Shown: one piece after another, positions 24,531-33,400 of the stretch
How positions within the stretch are numbered: position 1 is the stretch's first letter
How the letters are laid out: each line of letters opens with the position of its first letter
Assembly: GCF_022832375.1 (NCBI RefSeq)
Contig: NZ_JALHLG010000007.1
Coordinates: forward strand, 124,001 to 188,000
Direction: 5' to 3'
DNA from: Novosphingobium beihaiense
Lineage (GTDB): Bacteria > Pseudomonadota > Alphaproteobacteria > Sphingomonadales > Sphingomonadaceae
Length of the DNA stretch: 64,000 nucleotides
Position numbers and translations under genes: made by a program
Notes under the pieces: generated by a model
What the model saw: only the letters and a program-made list of their open reading frames with translations
What the model was told of the DNA's origin: nothing
The model's database searches: none

Positions 24531-24611
24531 CGGCACCGGCCCGCTCCCTCGCCCGACTTCCCACGGAAGTATAGTTGATGGGAGGTCGGGCGGGGGAGCG
24601 GGCCGGTGCCG
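24531..24611. repeat. Large imperfect inverted repeat between metX and hisC
   Basis: Two 32-base GC-rich arms (24531-24562 beginning CGGCACCGGCCCGCTCCC, and 24580-24611) are complementary with two mismatches around a 17-base AT-richer loop. It lies between divergent genes, so it is not an ordinary terminator for either. It could be a small mobile or REP-like palindrome, or a transcript structure. Confidence 0.85.
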
Positions 24612-24693
24612 CAAGCTCGGCACGGATGGGCTGAGCGCACCCGTCAAAGACTCCTGTTATTCGCGGCTTTGGTAGGTTAAAGGCCCGCCCGTC

Positions 24694-25818
24694 ATGAGCG
24701 AAACCGAAACCCGCAGCAAAGCCCCCCAAAGTCAGCCAGTGCCCAAGCCCTGGATCGAGGCGATCCATGCCTATGTGCCCGGCAAGTCGGCGGGCAAGGA
24801 CGGGCGCCCGCTGATCAAGCTTTCGGCCAACGAGAACCCGCTGGGCACCAGCGAACGGGCGCTGGCGGCCAGGGCCAAGGCCCCCTCGCTCTATCCGGAC
24901 CCGGACAGCAAGGATCTGCGCGCGCGCCTTGGCGCGCTGCACGGCATCGATCCGGCACGCATCGTCATGGGCACGGGCTCGGACGAACTGCTCAATCTGG
25001 CCGCGCAGGGCTATGCCGGACCGGGCGACGAAGTGATCTACGTGCGCTACGGCTTTTCGGTCTACGATATCGCCGCGCGCAGGTGCGGGGCAGAGCCAGT
25101 GGTGGCGCCCGATGCGGATTACGGCACCGATGTGGAAGCGCTGCTGGCGCTGGTGACGGCGCGCACGCGCGTGGTCTTCGTGGCCAATCCCAACAATCCC
25201 ACCGGATCGTTCCTGCCCAGCGGCGAGATCGCGCGCCTCCACGCCGCGCTGCCGGCCGACGTGCTGCTGGTGATCGATCAGGCTTACGGCGAATATGTCG
25301 CGCCGGAGGATGACGACGGCGCGCTGGCGCTGGCCGCCGCGCATGAGAATGTGCTGGTGACGCGCACGTTCTCCAAGATCTTCGGCCTGGCCGGAGAGCG
25401 CATCGGCTGGGCCACCGGCGCGCCGGGGATCGTGGCCACGCTCAACCGCATTCGCGGGCCGTTCAATGTCTCCAACACGGGGCAGGCCATGGCCGGCGCC
25501 GCGCTGGACGACATGGCCTTCGTGGAGCGCAGCCGCGTCCACAACCGGGACGAACGCGCCCGCTTCGTGGAGAAGATCGCCGCGCTCAGCAATCACGGCC
25601 TGCGCCCGCTGCCCAGTCAGGCGAACTTCGTGCTGGTGCTGTTCGAAGGCAGGCTGACCGCCGAAACCGCGTTCGAGGGACTGGCCGAGCGCGGCTATAT
25701 CGTGCGCTGGCTGCCCAATCAGGGCCTGCCGCACGGTCTGCGCATCACTATCGGTCATGCGCATGACATGGATGCCATTGCAGGGGCCTTGCGCGAAATG
25801 GCGGAGGCCGCGCAGTGA
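24694..25818 (+). CDS. hisC: Histidinol-phosphate aminotransferase
   Basis: A PLP-dependent fold type I aminotransferase that converts imidazole-acetol phosphate and glutamate to histidinol phosphate in histidine synthesis; enzymes paired with TyrA can also transaminate aromatic precursors. The 374-residue protein shows [48 protein letters not shown], the Asp/Tyr PLP contacts in [10 protein letters not shown] and the Schiff-base Lys in [17 protein letters not shown]. The start [11 protein letters not shown] at 24694 is the first ATG. Its stop overlaps the GTG start of the next gene (GTGA), so hisC and the dehydrogenase are coupled, an arrangement common in alphaproteobacteria that links it to tyrosine synthesis. 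Confidence 0.92.
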   Translation: MSETETRSKAPQSQPVPKPWIEAIHAYVPGKSAGKDGRPLIKLSANENPLGTSERALAARAKAPSLYPDPDSKDLRARLGALHGIDPARIVMGTGSDELLNLAAQGYAGPGDEVIYVRYGFSVYDIAARRCGAEPVVAPDADYGTDVEALLALVTARTRVVFVANPNNPTGSFLPSGEIARLHAALPADVLLVIDQAYGEYVAPEDDDGALALAAAHENVLVTRTFSKIFGLAGERIGWATGAPGIVATLNRIRGPFNVSNTGQAMAGAALDDMAFVERSRVHNRDERARFVEKIAALSNHGLRPLPSQANFVLVLFEGRLTAETAFEGLAERGYIVRWLPNQGLPHGLRITIGHAHDMDAIAGALREMAEAAQ

Positions 25819-26741
25819 GTTTCGAACGGGTTGCGATTATCGGGCTGGGTTTGCAGGGCGGCTCGATCGGCCTTGCTGTGCAGGAATTCCTGCCGGGCGT
25901 CGTCACCACAGGCTATGACATTTCGCCCGAATACCGTGCGCGTGCCGCCGAACGCGGGCTGGTGCACACTGTCTGCGATACCGCCGTGGAGGCCGTGCAG
26001 GGCGCCGATCTGGTGATCTTCTGCGTGCCGCCGGGCGCCATGGGCGAAGCCGCCGCGCCGCTGCGCGAGGCGATCCCGGCCCATGCGCTCGTCAGCGATG
26101 TCGGCTCCAGCAAGCAGGCGATCGCCAAGGCGCTGGGCGAGGCGCTGCCCGATCATCTGGTGATCCCGGCACACCCGGTGGCGGGCACGGAAAATTCAGG
26201 GCCGGACGCGGGCTTCGCGCACTTGTTCCGCAACCGCTGGTGCATCGTCACCCCGCCCGAACAGACCGACCTGCTCAAGCTTTCCGCGCTGGTGGAATTC
26301 TGGGAAACGCTGGGCGCCAATGTCGAGATCATGAGCGCTCAGCACCACGATCTGGTGCTGGCGGTGACGAGCCACCTGCCGCACCTTATCGCCTATACCA
26401 TCGTCGGCACCGCTTCCGACCTGGAGGACGTGACGCAGAGCGAAGTCATCAAGTATTCGGCGGGCGGCTTCCGCGACTTCACCCGCATCGCCGCCAGCGA
26501 CCCGACGATGTGGCGCGACGTGTTCCTGTCCAACAAGGACGCGGTGCTCACCATGCTCCAGCGCTTCACCGAAGACCTGACCGCTTTGCAGCGCGCGATC
26601 CGGGTGGGCGATGGGGACATGCTGTTCGACCACTTCGCCCGCACCCGCGCCATCCGCCGCTCGATCATCGAGGAAGGCCAGGACGATTCGCGTCCCGACT
26701 TCGGCCGCGGCGATCACGACGGTGGTGCCGGCGGGGATTGA
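25815..26741 (+). CDS. Prephenate/arogenate dehydrogenase (TyrA family)
   Basis: An NAD(P)-dependent dehydrogenase acting on prephenate or arogenate in tyrosine synthesis. The 308-residue protein begins with GTG at 25815, overlapping hisC, and shows the nucleotide-binding loop [17 protein letters not shown], the catalytic region [18 protein letters not shown] (His) and the helical C-terminal dimerisation domain with [14 protein letters not shown] and [19 protein letters not shown]. There is no ACT domain, so feedback regulation by tyrosine is probably absent or different. The substrate preference (prephenate versus arogenate) is not decidable from motifs I can see, hence no gene symbol. The last 15 residues are Asp/Gly rich and look disordered. 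Confidence 0.88.
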   Translation: MSFERVAIIGLGLQGGSIGLAVQEFLPGVVTTGYDISPEYRARAAERGLVHTVCDTAVEAVQGADLVIFCVPPGAMGEAAAPLREAIPAHALVSDVGSSKQAIAKALGEALPDHLVIPAHPVAGTENSGPDAGFAHLFRNRWCIVTPPEQTDLLKLSALVEFWETLGANVEIMSAQHHDLVLAVTSHLPHLIAYTIVGTASDLEDVTQSEVIKYSAGGFRDFTRIAASDPTMWRDVFLSNKDAVLTMLQRFTEDLTALQRAIRVGDGDMLFDHFARTRAIRRSIIEEGQDDSRPDFGRGDHDGGAGGD

Positions 26742-27011
26742 GAGGGCCTGTCCGGCACTTGCGGGGGAATTTTGAACTTCGCCCACATGCGCTGCGGGGT
26801 TCGATATGGACGGTTCAAAGAGCAGGGCAGGCAGATGCCGCGCGCAGTGTGGCAGGGCGGGCTGAAATAGGAAAATGTTCCGGGTGAAGCCGCCCGCAGG
26901 CGCTGCGAAGAGGCCGTCCGGATGATAGAAGGCCATTTCCTGAACGGTTTGGACGCCTGATGCCGGTTCGCGGCCTTGGGCGGAGGACCGGGCTGAAGAG
27001 CGAGGGGCCGC

Positions 27012-27788
27012 ATGCGGATTTCGATCGATACACGCCTCGACTATACCCTGCCGGGGCCGGTCGATGTCCTGCTGCAGATCGAAGCGGCGATGATCCCGGA
27101 ACAGAACGTGCTGCACGCGCATATCGATTTGCCCCGCTCGCGGCATTTCGCCCGGGTGCCGGGCCAGTCCGGCATCGGCGATCGTATCTGGCTGCGGATC
27201 GCCGAGCCGCTGAGCGTGCGCTATCAGGCCACGGTAGAGGTCAACCGGCTGATTGCCGATGTCAGCGGGCTGGCCGCCACGCCGCCGCACATGCTGCCGG
27301 GCGAGACCGTCGATTACCTGATGGCCTCCCGCTATTGCCTGGCCGATACGTTTCAGGACTTCGTGGAAAGCGAATTCGCCGGAACCGCAGGCGGCGCGCG
27401 CATCGCGGCGATCCGCGACTGGATCGCCCATACGCTGCGCTACGAACCCGGTTCGAGCGATGCCATGACGACCGCCATCGATACCTTTCACAGCCACCGG
27501 GGCGTATGCCGCGACTATGCGCACCTGATGATCGCGCTGGCCCGGGCCAGCACCGTTCCCGCCCGCTTCGCCAGCGTCTACGGCCTCGGGGTCGAGCCGC
27601 AGGACTTTCACGCGGTGGCCGAAGTCTTCCTTGACGGGGCATGGCACATGGTGGACGCGACCGGCATGGCCGACCCGGAGAGCATCGCCAAGATCGGCGT
27701 CGGCCGCGATGCCGCCGATGCCGCGTTCCTCACCAGCTTCGGCAAAGTGGAATTGCAGGAACAGGCCGTGGAGGTCCGCAAGGCTTAG
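27012..27788 (+). CDS. Transglutaminase-like cysteine protease-fold protein
   Basis: A 258-residue protein starting MRISIDTRLDYTLPGPVDVL. The N-terminal half is the beta-rich domain that precedes many bacterial transglutaminase-like modules. The second half carries the Cys-His-Asp triad: SHRGVCRDYAHLMIALAR (Cys), DFHAVAEVFLDGAWHMVDAT (His and Asp). Such proteins may act as proteases, peptidases or cross-linking enzymes; in proteobacteria they are often linked to circularly permuted ATP-grasp genes, which are not seen here. No signal peptide is evident, so a cytoplasmic location is likely. The 270 bases before it show no gene. Alone on the strand, so function remains open. Confidence 0.85.
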   Translation: MRISIDTRLDYTLPGPVDVLLQIEAAMIPEQNVLHAHIDLPRSRHFARVPGQSGIGDRIWLRIAEPLSVRYQATVEVNRLIADVSGLAATPPHMLPGETVDYLMASRYCLADTFQDFVESEFAGTAGGARIAAIRDWIAHTLRYEPGSSDAMTTAIDTFHSHRGVCRDYAHLMIALARASTVPARFASVYGLGVEPQDFHAVAEVFLDGAWHMVDATGMADPESIAKIGVGRDAADAAFLTSFGKVELQEQAVEVRKA

Positions 27789-28028
27789 CGGCAGTGCGGC
27801 AGGCCAAGCGATGTAGGAAATTTTTAAAATTGCCAACGCGGCTGATATTCACGGCGACGTCTGCTTCGCGCCCATTACGGTCGTTCGGTTAGGCTGATCT
27901 GGTGCCGATATCGGTCGAACTCAGTGGAAGGGCAGCTTTTCAACATTTTAACCGGTAAGCGGCCTTTCCGAAGGCGCGGACATTGCGGACGTCTGGCTAT
28001 TGGCTATGTCAGTGCCCGGAGGAGCGCG

Positions 28029-28373
28029 ATGCAGATTAAGATTGAAAGTCATGAACTTGATTTTTTTGACTGCATGGAAATTTGCCAAGGTGGGCCGGAA
28101 GCATGTTCGTTGTCCATCAACGGCGAACTGGTCGAGGGGCGCAAGTTCGATCCCTCACCACTCGCTTTCGAAGACAAGATACTGGTGCCTATGCGAAAAA
28201 TTGGATTTCTTAAATCTGGCTACGTCTTGGTCCAGATCAATCCAATTTCCCTTGTTATCGAGCCGATTTCAAAGATTCATGATTACATGAGGCTATCTCG
28301 GATAGACGGTCGTTCCGTCGAATTTGCGACAACAGCGTGGGGGTCAGAGACGGCGCATCTTGCCATTCCGTGA
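28029..28373 (+). CDS. Hypothetical protein, 114 aa
   Basis: Starting at ATG 28029 (MQIKIESHELDFFDCMEICQ) with GGAGGAG eight bases upstream, this 114-residue protein has no membrane segment. It contains ACSLSINGELVEGRKFDPS and LVPMRKIGFLKSGYVLVQI, and looks beta-rich. The DNA is AT-richer than its neighbours (for example ATTTTTTTGAC near 28068). An open frame extends upstream to 27924, but without a supporting ribosome-binding site. I recognise no family. With the next small gene it forms a short pocket of orphan genes between conserved neighbours, suggesting acquired DNA. Confidence 0.6.
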   Translation: MQIKIESHELDFFDCMEICQGGPEACSLSINGELVEGRKFDPSPLAFEDKILVPMRKIGFLKSGYVLVQINPISLVIEPISKIHDYMRLSRIDGRSVEFATTAWGSETAHLAIP

Positions 28374-28544
28374 AGTCCGCTTCCCCCGACTTTTCTGACG
28401 TTGAATGACTCGGCCCGCGTTGCCGAAACCCGCCCTTCGTTGTCGAACTTGGGCGGGTGAAGGGACGGCAAGTTTCCGTACCCTCAAGAGTGCGCCTGGA
28501 CGGGGGAAAGTCGGGGTGAGCGGACGTTGTGCGGGGCGTGAGGC

Positions 28545-28775
28545 CTATTCTCTGAACCAATCAAGGGTCGCTCTCGCGTCGATCTCTGCCGCCTCTGGAC
28601 TGTCGTATAGGCCCGACACATGTGAGCACATCCAATAGGTCTCGGGGCCTAAATCAGGTATATCCTCGATTGCTTCGCGGCTTTCTTCGAAAGAATAGAA
28701 ACCATCACCGTGGTCGAATATTTCCACCAGTCGTTTGCCATCTCGGCTATTCACGCTTTTCCAAATGGCTTTCAT
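28545..28775 (-). CDS. Small conserved-looking hypothetical protein
   Basis: A 76-residue acidic cytoplasmic protein from ATG 28775 (MKAIWKSVNSRDGKRLVEIF) to 28545; an ATG at 28793 is the alternative. The sequence has a compact beta-start (DGKRLVEIFDHGDGFYSFEE) followed by ETYWMCSHVSGLYDSPEAAE and a closing helix, DARATLDWFRE, a composition consistent with a real folded domain. No family name comes to mind. It is convergent with the 114-residue gene and lies upstream of plsC on the same strand, with 138 bases between. Confidence 0.6.
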   Translation of the reverse strand: MKAIWKSVNSRDGKRLVEIFDHGDGFYSFEESREAIEDIPDLGPETYWMCSHVSGLYDSPEAAEIDARATLDWFRE

Positions 28776-28913
28776 GCGACGGAGCATGCCCAAAGCCTTA
28801 TAAAGTCACAAGCCTTCGAATGGCGGCTAAGTCGGCGCGTCCGGTAAGTCCGCTTTTCAGAGGAAAATTCCAACAACCGCCATTCCGCAACCGGCCCATC
28901 GTAGCCGCCGCCG

Positions 28914-29609
28914 TCAACCGTTCAGCGCGTTGATCGCCTCCAGCACTCGCGCTTCCAACTCCTCGCGCGCGAGGCCCGGTTCTATGCGCTGGCCCACGCG
29001 CACGGTGATCGTGCCGGGCTTCTTCCAGCGGCGGTGATAGAGCGGTCCGCTGTTCACGGCCACCGGCACCACCGGCAGGTTCAGCAGCTTGTACAGCCCG
29101 GCAAAGCCCGATTGCAGCCGCCGCCGCTCGCCGTGGGGCACGCGGGTGCCTTCGGGGAAGATCACCAGCGGCCGTCCCTGCGTGGCGAAGGCGCGGCCGC
29201 TGGCGACCATCTTGCGCAGGGTTCTGGCGCCCCCTTCGCGTTCGATGGCAACCACGCCATAGCGCATTGCCGCCTTGCCCCAGCCGGGGATGCGGATGAG
29301 TTCCATCTTGGGCAGGGGCACGGGGCGGTCCATCTGCGCGGGCAGATCGATCGCCTCGAAAAAACTCTCGTGCTTGACCGCGACGAGCACGCCCTCGTTG
29401 GGCAGATCGCCCTCGATCACCACCCGGATTCCCAGCAGCAAGCGGGCGCAGAGCCGGTGATAGTGCGACCACATGCAGACAATCCGGCGCAGCGCGGCGT
29501 CGCTGAATGTCATGGCCAGCGATGCCGCGAGGACAAACCCAACCGTGCCGCTGTAGAACGCGGCGTAGAAGGCCAGGCTGCGGAGGATGTCTGCAGGCGT
29601 CGAGCGCAT
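28914..29609 (-). CDS. plsC: 1-acyl-sn-glycerol-3-phosphate acyltransferase
   Basis: PlsC acylates lysophosphatidic acid at the inner membrane to give phosphatidic acid. The 231-residue protein (ATG 29609, MRSTPADILRSLAFYAAFYS) has an N-terminal membrane helix and the acyltransferase motifs KHESFFEAIDLPAQ (a HxxxxD variant with an E position: H-E-S-F-F-E), GVVAIEREGGARTL, VIFPEGTRVPHGER and VPVAVNSG. The HxxxxD motif reads HESFFE, so the usual aspartate is a glutamate, as in several alphaproteobacterial homologues. The start codon shares a base with the ydcF stop. It follows ftsE-ftsX-ydcF on the same strand, a layout conserved in sphingomonads. Confidence 0.88.
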   Translation of the reverse strand: MRSTPADILRSLAFYAAFYSGTVGFVLAASLAMTFSDAALRRIVCMWSHYHRLCARLLLGIRVVIEGDLPNEGVLVAVKHESFFEAIDLPAQMDRPVPLPKMELIRIPGWGKAAMRYGVVAIEREGGARTLRKMVASGRAFATQGRPLVIFPEGTRVPHGERRRLQSGFAGLYKLLNLPVVPVAVNSGPLYHRRWKKPGTITVRVGQRIEPGLAREELEARVLEAINALNG

Positions 29610-30142
29610 CAGCGTCCCATCAGGTTGAGCGCGGCGCGGGCCAGCAGCTTGTGGTATTCGAGGAGCAGCGCGCTGAAGCTTGGCTGAGAGGGCACGGCAT
29701 CGCGCTCCACACGGACACCGGCGGGCATTTCCCGGCCGAGTTCGAGCATGGCCCGGCGCATGTGCCAGTCCGCCGTCACCAGCCGCACCGAGCGGGCGCG
29801 GTGCTGCTTGACCCATTGCGCGGCTTCCAGCGCGTTCGAGTGGGTGTCGTAGGCCTGATAGCCCAGCGTGATGCAGCAGGCCATGAGCCGGGAGGGCACG
29901 TTGAACTCGGCGGCGAATTCCTTCGGCTTCACTTCGCTGGCGACGCCCGAGACAAGCAGGCGCGGAGCGCTGCCTTCCTTGAGCACGTCGAGCGCGTGCT
30001 CGATACGGCCCTGGCTGCCGGTCAGCACGATGACGGCATCGGTGTGCACGCTGCCGGGCAGCGGCCCGGGCAGCGCGACGGCGAACCAGAGGAACCCGAA
30101 AAGCCAGATCAGCATGGCAAAGGCGAAGAGGCGGCGGAACAT
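29609..30142 (-). CDS. YdcF/ElyC family (DUF218) membrane-anchored protein
   Basis: A 177-residue protein with one N-terminal membrane helix (MFRRLFAFAMLIWLFGFLW) and a periplasmic DUF218 domain: DAVIVLTGSQGRIEHALDVL, RLLVSGVASEVKP, the middle DTHSNALEAAQWVKQH and SVRLVTADWHMRRAMLEL. ElyC and SanA relatives act in envelope maintenance and peptidoglycan-linked processes, but the reaction is unknown. It lies 30 bases downstream of ftsX and is coupled to plsC, so it is probably co-expressed with cell-division genes. Confidence 0.85.
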   Translation of the reverse strand: MFRRLFAFAMLIWLFGFLWFAVALPGPLPGSVHTDAVIVLTGSQGRIEHALDVLKEGSAPRLLVSGVASEVKPKEFAAEFNVPSRLMACCITLGYQAYDTHSNALEAAQWVKQHRARSVRLVTADWHMRRAMLELGREMPAGVRVERDAVPSQPSFSALLLEYHKLLARAALNLMGR

Positions 30143-30172
30143 TGCGGAGGGCTATATAGGGGCTTGTGTGTA

Positions 30173-31072
30173 CTAAAGCATCTTGCGCAAGGCATGGAGA
30201 ACCGTGAGGCGTGCGGTAACCATCGCCAGCAGGATGGCAAGGACCGGCACGGCCGCCAGCAGCAGCCAGTCGCTCCAGATCAGCGCGCCGTTGTCGACCA
30301 GTCCGGCGCCGAGCCCGGCGAAGCGGCGGCTGAGAGACAGGATGACCACCAGCGCCAGCGCCAGCCCCACAGCGCCGCCGCCCGCCGCATCATAGCCGAT
30401 CGAGCGCTGGAATACGCGTGCGACTTGCGAATCGGTGCCGCCGAGCAGGTGGACGATCTCGATCGTGTCGCGGTTGGTGCCCAGCGCCGTGCGCGCCGCC
30501 AGCAGCACGGCCGCCGTCAGTGCCAGCGCCAGCAGCGCGACCAGCGCGATGGCCAGCAACTGCAGCGATACCATTGCATCGAACACCGGTTTCAGCCAGT
30601 TCGACTGGGCATCGACCCGCGCCGACGGGGCAACGGGTTTCAGCGCGTCCTCGATGATGGAGAGCGCCTGGGGATTGGCGGGGCCTTTCAGCCGCACGTC
30701 GATCAGGGCGGGCACCGGCACGGCGGACCCCGTGGCCGTGGCAATGCCGGTCCCCAGCCAGGGCTCGATCAGGGCATCGAGTTCGGCTTGCGGCACCAGC
30801 CGCAGGCCCGATACGCCGGGCATGGCCTTGATCGCATCGACGGCGCGGCGCGCCTGTGCCGCACGCACGTCGGCACGCGGCTCCAGAATCTGGATGGTCA
30901 CGCCGCCCTCGATCTCCGCCTTGGCGGAGGAGACCGCGTTGCCGAGCGCCAGACCGGCGGCAAGGGCAATGACCGTCATCGCCACCATGATCGCGATGAC
31001 CCACGGCATCGGCCCGGACATGCGGGCCTGCGGGATCAGTTCCGCGCCCCTGGCTCTAAACAGGCGGCGCAC
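30173..31072 (-). CDS. ftsX: Cell division protein FtsX
   Basis: FtsX is the permease-like partner of FtsE; together they regulate peptidoglycan hydrolases at the division septum. The 299-residue protein has a first membrane helix at about residues 24-45, an extracytoplasmic loop (EGGVTIQILEPRADVRAAQA to about 160) and three further helices with HLLGGTDSQVARVFQR between the second and third, the family signature. It lies two bases after the ftsE stop, hence a tightly coupled operon. The gene is unremarkable for an alphaproteobacterium, though FtsX proteins of this group diverge in the loop, so the symbol rests on gene order as well as sequence. Confidence 0.9.
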   Translation of the reverse strand: MRRLFRARGAELIPQARMSGPMPWVIAIMVAMTVIALAAGLALGNAVSSAKAEIEGGVTIQILEPRADVRAAQARRAVDAIKAMPGVSGLRLVPQAELDALIEPWLGTGIATATGSAVPVPALIDVRLKGPANPQALSIIEDALKPVAPSARVDAQSNWLKPVFDAMVSLQLLAIALVALLALALTAAVLLAARTALGTNRDTIEIVHLLGGTDSQVARVFQRSIGYDAAGGGAVGLALALVVILSLSRRFAGLGAGLVDNGALIWSDWLLLAAVPVLAILLAMVTARLTVLHALRKML

Positions 31073-31074
31073 CG

Positions 31075-31788
31075 TTACTGAACCTTGCGCGGGGGATAGC
31101 GCAGAGCGCCGGTGGGATCGGACAGGCGCCCGCGGTCCAGCCGCATGATCAGGCTTTCGGGCACCTTGCGCAGCAGATCGAGATCGTGGGTGGCCACCAC
31201 TACCGTGGTTCCCTGCCTGTTAAGCATTTCGAACAGCCGCATGAGCTTTTGCGCCATGTCGGGATCGACGTTGCCGGTCGGCTCGTCGGCCACCAGCATG
31301 GCGGGGCGCGCGATCACCGCGCGGGCGATGGCGACGCGCTGCTGCTCCCCGCCCGAAAGCGTGGGCGGCCGGGCGCCGATCCGGTCGGACAGGCCGACCC
31401 AGTCGAGAATGTCCCGCACCGGGCCTGCCAGATCGTCCTCCCGGTGCCCGGCGACGCGCAGGGGCAGGGCGACATTGTCGAACGCGGACAAATGCGGGAT
31501 CAGCCGGAAGTCCTGAAACACCACGCCGATCCGGCGGCGCAGCTGCGGCAGGCGGCCGCGCGGCATCGTGATCGCGTCGGTCCCGAACATGCGGATGGCT
31601 CCGCGCGACGGGCGCTGGGCGAGGTAAAGCAGCCTGAGCAGCGATGTCTTGCCCGCGCCGCTGGCGCCGGTCAGGAAATAGAACCGTCCGGGGAACAGCG
31701 TGAACGTCAGGTCGCTCAGCACCTCGCGATCGGTGCCATAGCGCAGGCCGACATTGTCGAAGTGGATGATTTCCCCGTCCGCAGTCAT
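31075..31788 (-). CDS. ftsE: Cell division ATP-binding protein FtsE
   Basis: An ABC-type ATPase that energises FtsX. From ATG 31788 ([20 protein letters not shown]) it has 237 residues with [15 protein letters not shown] (Walker A), [20 protein letters not shown] (Q-loop region), [15 protein letters not shown] (signature), [12 protein letters not shown] (Walker B) and VVATHD (switch His). The frame is open to 31851, but the upstream part has no family similarity. It heads the ftsE-ftsX-ydcF-plsC group and is divergent from the MJ0042 zinc-ribbon gene, with about 200 bases between the two starts. Confidence 0.93.
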   Translation of the reverse strand: MTADGEIIHFDNVGLRYGTDREVLSDLTFTLFPGRFYFLTGASGAGKTSLLRLLYLAQRPSRGAIRMFGTDAITMPRGRLPQLRRRIGVVFQDFRLIPHLSAFDNVALPLRVAGHREDDLAGPVRDILDWVGLSDRIGARPPTLSGGEQQRVAIARAVIARPAMLVADEPTGNVDPDMAQKLMRLFEMLNRQGTTVVVATHDLDLLRKVPESLIMRLDRGRLSDPTGALRYPPRKVQ

Positions 31789-31995
31789 AATCCGTCTGGT
31801 CAGGCCGTAAACTCGTGAATGGCACCATTGCGGCGCCCAGATGACGAACATGCCGGGCCAAAGCGCCCGCCGGGCTCGAACGGGCGGTGCCGGTGGCTAT
31901 AACGGCCAATGAATGTGGAAAAAAGAGCGACAGAGCGTGAACCCACAGGTCCAAAGCTTGTCGCACCCGAGTCAACCGTGCTTATGGGGTGTGTC

Positions 31996-32943
31996 ATGAT
32001 TATCGCCTGTCCTGCCTGCTCGACGCGTTATGCCGTACCGGACAGCGCCATCGGGGTGGATGGCCGCACTGTGCGGTGCGCCAAGTGCCGCCATAGCTGG
32101 TTTCAGGAAGGGCCCGAGCTTCTGCTGGAAGAGGCGCAGGCTGCTCCCCCACCCGCCGCAGAGGCAGCCCCCGCCGCAGCGCCAAGACCCGCAGCCGCTC
32201 AGCAGCCAGCCGCACCGCAGCGGCCCGCCCCGCCGCCACAGCCTGTTCCGCCAAAGCCTGCTTCGCCGCCGCCTGAGGCCGCCCCCCGCCGCGAAGTGAC
32301 GCCTCAGGCCGGGGCCGCGGAGGAAACCCCGGCGATTGTTCCGCCCGGGCGTGAGCCGGATCCAGAGCCCGATGTCGATCCGCTGCCGCCGCCGCCCCCG
32401 GCCGCTCCGCGCCGGGCCGAACGTTCAGCCTCCGCCTACTATGACGATACTGCGAACAAGCCCTATTCGGACGAGGGGCCGTCCAGCTTCGATTTCTCGC
32501 CGCCGTTCCGCCCGCGCCGCAACTGGGCGAAGATCGGCACTTATGCGGCGGGGATCTTCGCGGTGGTGACGCTGGGGCTGGCCGGAGCCGTCGCCTGGGG
32601 CGGATTGCCCGACTGGGTGCCGTTGCCGCGTGCGACATTCCAGCAGCCGCAGCCGGACCTGCAGCTCGATTTCCCGCGCAACCGGCAGGACCGCAAAAAG
32701 CTGCCCGATGGCACCGAGTTCTTCAGCGTCAGCGGCACGATCAGCAATATCGGCAGTGAAGCGCACCGCGTGCCCTCGCTGCTGGTGGTGCTGCGCGACG
32801 AGCGTGAGCGGATCGTATACGAAAAGGAAATCGTGCCGCCCAAGCGCAAGCTGGCGCCGGGCGAGACGGTCACGATCAACGAGGCGCTCACCGATATCCC
32901 CAAGGCTGCCCGCGCGACCGAAATCGGCTGGAAGCCGGACTGA
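31996..32943 (+). CDS. MJ0042-type zinc-ribbon membrane protein
   Basis: A 315-residue protein with an N-terminal MJ0042 zinc ribbon, MIIACPACSTRYAVPDSAIG and VRCAKCRHSWF (CxxC...CxxC), then a long Pro/Ala-rich linker (about 50-165), one membrane helix near residue 180-200 (IGTYAAGIFAVVTLGLAGAV) and a C-terminal DUF3426-like domain with FFSVSGTISNIGSEAHRVPS and LVVLRDERERIVYEKEI. I chose ATG 31996 because the zinc ribbon starts there. Proteins of this kind are common in proteobacteria, usually next to ftsE or related genes, and are of unknown function. The Pro-rich linker would span toward the periplasm. Confidence 0.88.
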   Translation: MIIACPACSTRYAVPDSAIGVDGRTVRCAKCRHSWFQEGPELLLEEAQAAPPPAAEAAPAAAPRPAAAQQPAAPQRPAPPPQPVPPKPASPPPEAAPRREVTPQAGAAEETPAIVPPGREPDPEPDVDPLPPPPPAAPRRAERSASAYYDDTANKPYSDEGPSSFDFSPPFRPRRNWAKIGTYAAGIFAVVTLGLAGAVAWGGLPDWVPLPRATFQQPQPDLQLDFPRNRQDRKKLPDGTEFFSVSGTISNIGSEAHRVPSLLVVLRDERERIVYEKEIVPPKRKLAPGETVTINEALTDIPKAARATEIGWKPD

Positions 32944-33077
32944 GCTTGAGGCCGTTTTCCGGGGCTTCCGGAAGATTCTCGAAAATATTGTTCGCGACTC
33001 GCTTGCGGCCTCCGAATCCCTTTGCTAAGGGCGCGCTCCTGCCACGGGGCGGATGTGATCCGGCCCCGTTTGATTTA

Positions 33078-33164
33078 GCGGTCGTGGCGGAATTGGTAGA
33101 CGCGCAACGTTGAGGTCGTTGTGGGCGAAAGCCCGTGGAAGTTCGAGTCTTCTCGACCGCACCA
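33078..33164 (+). tRNA. tRNA-Leu (anticodon GAG)
   Basis: The 87-base gene begins GCGGTCGTGGCGGAATTGG, with D-arm GGTAGACGC, an anticodon arm CAACG-TTGAGGT-CGTTG with anticodon GAG, a class II variable arm, T-arm GTTCGAGTC, acceptor strand CGACCGC, discriminator A and encoded CCA. It reads CUC/CUU leucine codons. No integrase flanks it, unlike the other tRNA-Leu. Confidence 0.96.
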
Positions 33165-33190
33165 GGCATCCTTTGAAAGCAAAGGATGCC
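33165..33190 (+). terminator. Stem-loop downstream of tRNA-Leu(GAG)
   Basis: GGCATCCTTTG (33165-33175) and CAAAGGATGCC (33180-33190) form a perfect 11-base stem with a four-base loop directly after the CCA. It probably terminates the tRNA transcript, although a T-run is not evident. Confidence 0.75.
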
Positions 33191-33400
33191 CTTGGGGGCA
33201 TGGCACAGGGCCAGCCCCCCGCAAATGGCATAACTCTCCGTAAATGGCGATTGTGGGCAGCCCGTTCGGGCCCCGATGCCGCTCGTTTTATGCGGATGGT
33301 GCAGCCGTTCGTCATCGTGAGGGGGGAAGGCCGCGTTGCATGCGCACGAACGGGCCCCGCCGCGAGGGCAGAGCCCCCGCAAACGGCACTGGCGGTATTG

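Noticed and set aside
26742..27011. Possible gene between the TyrA-like gene and transglutaminase gene
   Set aside because: Open frames here continue out of neighbouring genes in the wrong frame; no ribosome-binding site or homology seen, so I leave the 270 bases as intergenic.
33078..33164. tRNA-Leu(GAG) considered as a second integration site
   Set aside because: No integrase lies nearby and no partial copy of its 3' end was seen in the flanking sequence.
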